Below are positions 61,877 through 64,000 of a stretch of 64,000 nucleotides of DNA, one piece after another; position 1 is the stretch's first letter; each line of letters begins with the position of its first letter. The translations under genes and the position numbers were made by a program. The notes under the pieces were generated by a model. The model was not told where the DNA came from, ran no database searches, and saw only the letters and a list, made by a program, of their open reading frames with translations. Origin of the DNA: Arcobacter cryaerophilus gv. crypticus (GTDB lineage Bacteria > Campylobacterota > Campylobacteria > Campylobacterales > Arcobacteraceae); assembly GCF_002993025.1 (NCBI RefSeq), contig NZ_NXGI01000012.1, positions 31,879 to 95,878 of the forward strand, given 5' to 3'.

Positions 61877-63110
61877 ATTAATTTTTTTACTATTTTTAAT
61901 ACCAGTTTTTATCTTTGCTTCAGCAATAGATACAAAAATTGCACAAAATCAAAAAAGCCTAGATAGCAGTAAAAAAAACAAAGATAATACAGCTGTTAAA
62001 ATAAAAGAGATAGCTGACAAAATAGAAGCTTCAAACACAAATTTATCAAAACTTGAAGAAGATATTATTAAAATAAATGAAGATATAGAACAACATCAAA
62101 AATTACTAGAGAGTTCTCAATCAAAACTAAATGACCTTCAAGCTAAATCAAGCGATTTAATAAAAGAGAAAAATAGTAGTGAAGAGGAGATAATAAATAC
62201 AATAGTAGAACAATTTTCTACATCTTTAGCACTTCAACTAGCTTCAAAAGAGTCTTTGCAAGAACTTATAGATAATGAGATGTTTAATCTTTTATCAACA
62301 AATGCAAAACAAAAAGTTTTAAAACTAAATGAAAATTACAATAGACTAACAGAAAATACAAAAGCAAATCAACAAGAGATAAATAAACTAAACAACTATA
62401 TAAAAGATAGATTAAAAACTAAAGAGAACTATAAGGCTCTACAAATAAAGCATACAAAATCTTTAGAAAACTTAGAAAAAGAGCACAAACTTTATCAAGT
62501 TGAGCTTAAAAAAGTTATTGAGCAACAAGAGTCTTTGAGTAAAATATTATCTGATTTAAAAATTGTTAAACAACAAGAGTTAAAAAAAGCACAAGAACAA
62601 AAAGAAGATAATAATCAACAAGCACAAACAACAAATGTAAGAAATCAAAAATATGCAAAAAATTTAGATCTTGATGTTAAAAAAATTGGTTCTTCAACAG
62701 ATGGTGTTCAAATTGTAAAATACAAAGGTGCAAAAACTATAGCTCCTTTAAAATCATTTAAAATTGTTAAAAATTTTGGAACATATTATGACCCTGTTTA
62801 TAAAATAAAATTATTTAATGAATCTGTTGTTTTACAATCAAATGAAAAAGGCTCAAAAGTAGTAGCTGTTTTAAATGGAAAAATTGTATATGCAAAAAAG
62901 AATGCGGGAATGCTTGAAAATGTTGTTATTATTCAACACGAAGGTGGAATTCATACTGTTTACTCACATTTAGATGATATTGCACCAAATTTAGTTGTGG
63001 GAAAATGGGTTCAAAAAGGCTCAGTTGTAGGAAGAGTAAATGAGAATTTAACTTTTCAAGTTACAAAAGATAGCTCACACATAGATCCAAAAGATCTATT
63101 TAATATCTAG
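61869..63110 (+). CDS. EnvC-like murein hydrolase activator
   Basis: 413 residues with a signal peptide (LIFLLFLIPVFIFASA). A long coiled coil (about 20-250) leads to a LytM/M23 domain (about 290-413). The zinc ligands of an active enzyme are incomplete: the final HxH strand reads LTFQV, with only HTVYSHLDD retained. This is the degenerate pattern of EnvC, which activates amidases rather than cutting itself. It follows ftsX, as expected for a partner of FtsEX. Confidence 0.9.
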   Translation: MIKLIFLLFLIPVFIFASAIDTKIAQNQKSLDSSKKNKDNTAVKIKEIADKIEASNTNLSKLEEDIIKINEDIEQHQKLLESSQSKLNDLQAKSSDLIKEKNSSEEEIINTIVEQFSTSLALQLASKESLQELIDNEMFNLLSTNAKQKVLKLNENYNRLTENTKANQQEINKLNNYIKDRLKTKENYKALQIKHTKSLENLEKEHKLYQVELKKVIEQQESLSKILSDLKIVKQQELKKAQEQKEDNNQQAQTTNVRNQKYAKNLDLDVKKIGSSTDGVQIVKYKGAKTIAPLKSFKIVKNFGTYYDPVYKIKLFNESVVLQSNEKGSKVVAVLNGKIVYAKKNAGMLENVVIIQHEGGIHTVYSHLDDIAPNLVVGKWVQKGSVVGRVNENLTFQVTKDSSHIDPKDLFNI

Positions 63111-63118
63111 GCATTATT

Positions 63119-63547
63119 ATGGTAAAAAATAGCATAGACAATCCAGTTTTTTTAATATTTTTACTACTATTTGCGGTAAGTATAAATTTTTTAGCTTCTA
63201 CTCATTTTTTAGTTATTTTATTTGCGGGAGTTATTTCAACTGCATTTTATAGAACTTTAAAACAAAAATATTACTACTCTTTTGCATTTGTTATAATTGC
63301 ATTTTTATTTATTGAATTAAACATGGGACTTAAACCATTTTCTCTATCTTTATTATCATATTTTGTATATCTTTTTATAGTTCCAAGATATGAACAAAAT
63401 AAGATGAATACATTTTTATACATAATCTTTTTTTACATTGGTTTAGGTATTATTTGGTATATTTTCTTTAATTTTGACTCATTTTTTAGTTTTATTCTCT
63501 TAATAAATCTATTTATAGATTTAATCTTAGTTGGGATATTTTTATGA
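63119..63547 (+). CDS. MreD-like small membrane protein
   Basis: 142 residues, almost all hydrophobic, with four to five helices. It lies between the EnvC-like gene and mrdA and overlaps mrdA by four bases (ATGA). Size, topology and position fit MreD, the membrane partner of the rod system, although MreD sequences are poorly conserved and no motif is decisive. Confidence 0.65.
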   Translation: MVKNSIDNPVFLIFLLLFAVSINFLASTHFLVILFAGVISTAFYRTLKQKYYYSFAFVIIAFLFIELNMGLKPFSLSLLSYFVYLFIVPRYEQNKMNTFLYIIFFYIGLGIIWYIFFNFDSFFSFILLINLFIDLILVGIFL

Positions 63548-64000
63548 ATTTTAGATTAACACTTATCTATGTTTTTATTGGAATTATTGCTATTACGCTA
63601 CTTTCAAGAGTATATTTTTTATCTATAAAATCAAACACTTATTATGAAGAGTTATCAAAAAATAACTATATTAAAAAAACATATTTAGCACCTACAAGAG
63701 GTGTAATAGAAGATAGAAATGGAGAACCTTTAGCTCTAAATCAAATAGGATTTTCTATTCTTATAAAGCCTCATTTAAGAGCTGATAAATATAGAGCAAA
63801 ACTAGAAAAACTTATAGATATTGTAGTAGAACAATTTCCACAATATGATAAAAATAAATTAATAAAAGATTATTTAAGAGATGATTCGCCCTATAATCAC
63901 GAATTTATAAAAGTTATTGATTATGTTCCTTATGAAGAGATTTTTTCAAGATACACATTTTTAGCAACTCAAGAGGATATAAGAATTGAATCTTCTTCAA
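63544..64000 (+). CDS. mrdA: Penicillin-binding protein 2, N-terminal fragment
   Basis: The frame runs off the window. The first 152 residues show an N-terminal membrane anchor (LIYVFIGIIAITLLSRVYFL), then APTRGVIEDRNGEPLALNQ, the typical start of the class B PBP dimerisation domain. With rodA nearby this is PBP2, the transpeptidase for side-wall growth. The transpeptidase domain lies beyond the window. Confidence 0.92.
   Translation, partial: MNFRLTLIYVFIGIIAITLLSRVYFLSIKSNTYYEELSKNNYIKKTYLAPTRGVIEDRNGEPLALNQIGFSILIKPHLRADKYRAKLEKLIDIVVEQFPQYDKNKLIKDYLRDDSPYNHEFIKVIDYVPYEEIFSRYTFLATQEDIRIESSS

Noticed and set aside
1-64000. CRISPR array, tRNA or rRNA genes
   Set aside because: No regularly spaced repeats, no cloverleaf-like GC-rich segments and no rRNA signatures were seen in any intergenic spacer.

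Overview
The window is strongly AT-rich, densely packed bacterial chromosome. Gene content and order point to the Campylobacterota, most likely an Arcobacter/Aliarcobacter-type organism. The evidence is a selenocysteine formate dehydrogenase beside Tup tungstate genes, a Campylobacter-type DapD N-terminus, hydrophobic prepilin-like and PriA genes in one operon, and a cell-envelope block (rodA, rluA-like, Fn3 lipoprotein, long trmB, ftsE, ftsX, envC-like, mreD-like, mrdA) resembling an order I remember from Helicobacter. No rRNA, tRNA, CRISPR array or insertion sequence was seen, and there is no gene-free stretch longer than about 300 bases.

Layout. 1-10.7 kb: the end of glyA, an AraC-HTH/alkyltransferase fusion, ycaO, a truncated dapD paralogue, then a minus-strand operon (TerB-like, coiled coil, ZapA-like, prepilin-like, priA), yitT, a HI0933-type flavoprotein, a polysaccharide deacetylase and a DUF808 protein. 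10.8-13 kb: an accessory pair, rhuM and a PDDEXK (DUF1016/YhcG) gene, with a possible gene stub upstream. 13-16.9 kb: a radical SAM protein, a DUF3817 protein and a large membrane-anchored protein. 16.9-30.7 kb: one long minus-strand formate dehydrogenase and molybdenum/tungsten block, running in transcription order from a polyferredoxin and a TorD-like chaperone through a Tat-target peptide, fdhA (Sec), fdhB, fdhC, fdhD, an unknown protein, modE, a diverged cysteine desulfurase, moeA and tupABC. 30.9-34.2 kb: a divergent three-gene sensory operon (binding protein, histidine kinase, response regulator). 34.2-37.4 kb: transglutaminase-merT-merP, selD, and a candidate small RNA. 37.5-40.8 kb: a UvrD/Rep-type helicase and a Kef-type antiporter. 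41-51.4 kb: a contiguous sox thiosulfate oxidation cluster (soxC, soxD, soxX, soxY, soxZ, soxA, an unknown gene, soxB) and a downstream redox/sulfur accessory cassette. 51.5-64 kb: a degenerate HD-GYP protein, hemL with small neighbours, tonB, and the envelope/division block, which runs off the end inside mrdA.

How the genes work together. The cell appears to oxidise formate with a periplasmic Mo/W selenoenzyme. TupABC imports tungstate, ModE probably senses oxyanion, MoeA inserts the metal, FdhD with a sulfur donor activates the cofactor, TorD/Tat handle export, and SelD supplies selenophosphate. It also appears to oxidise thiosulfate with a complete Sox set including SoxCD. The most interesting unexplained items are the diverged cysteine desulfurase and the repeated-motif protein in the fdhD operon, a pair of near-identical palindromes bracketing that operon's early genes, the structured intergenic RNA after selD, the transglutaminase-MerT-MerP operon, the unknown protein between soxA and soxB, and a DapD that has lost its catalytic beta-helix.
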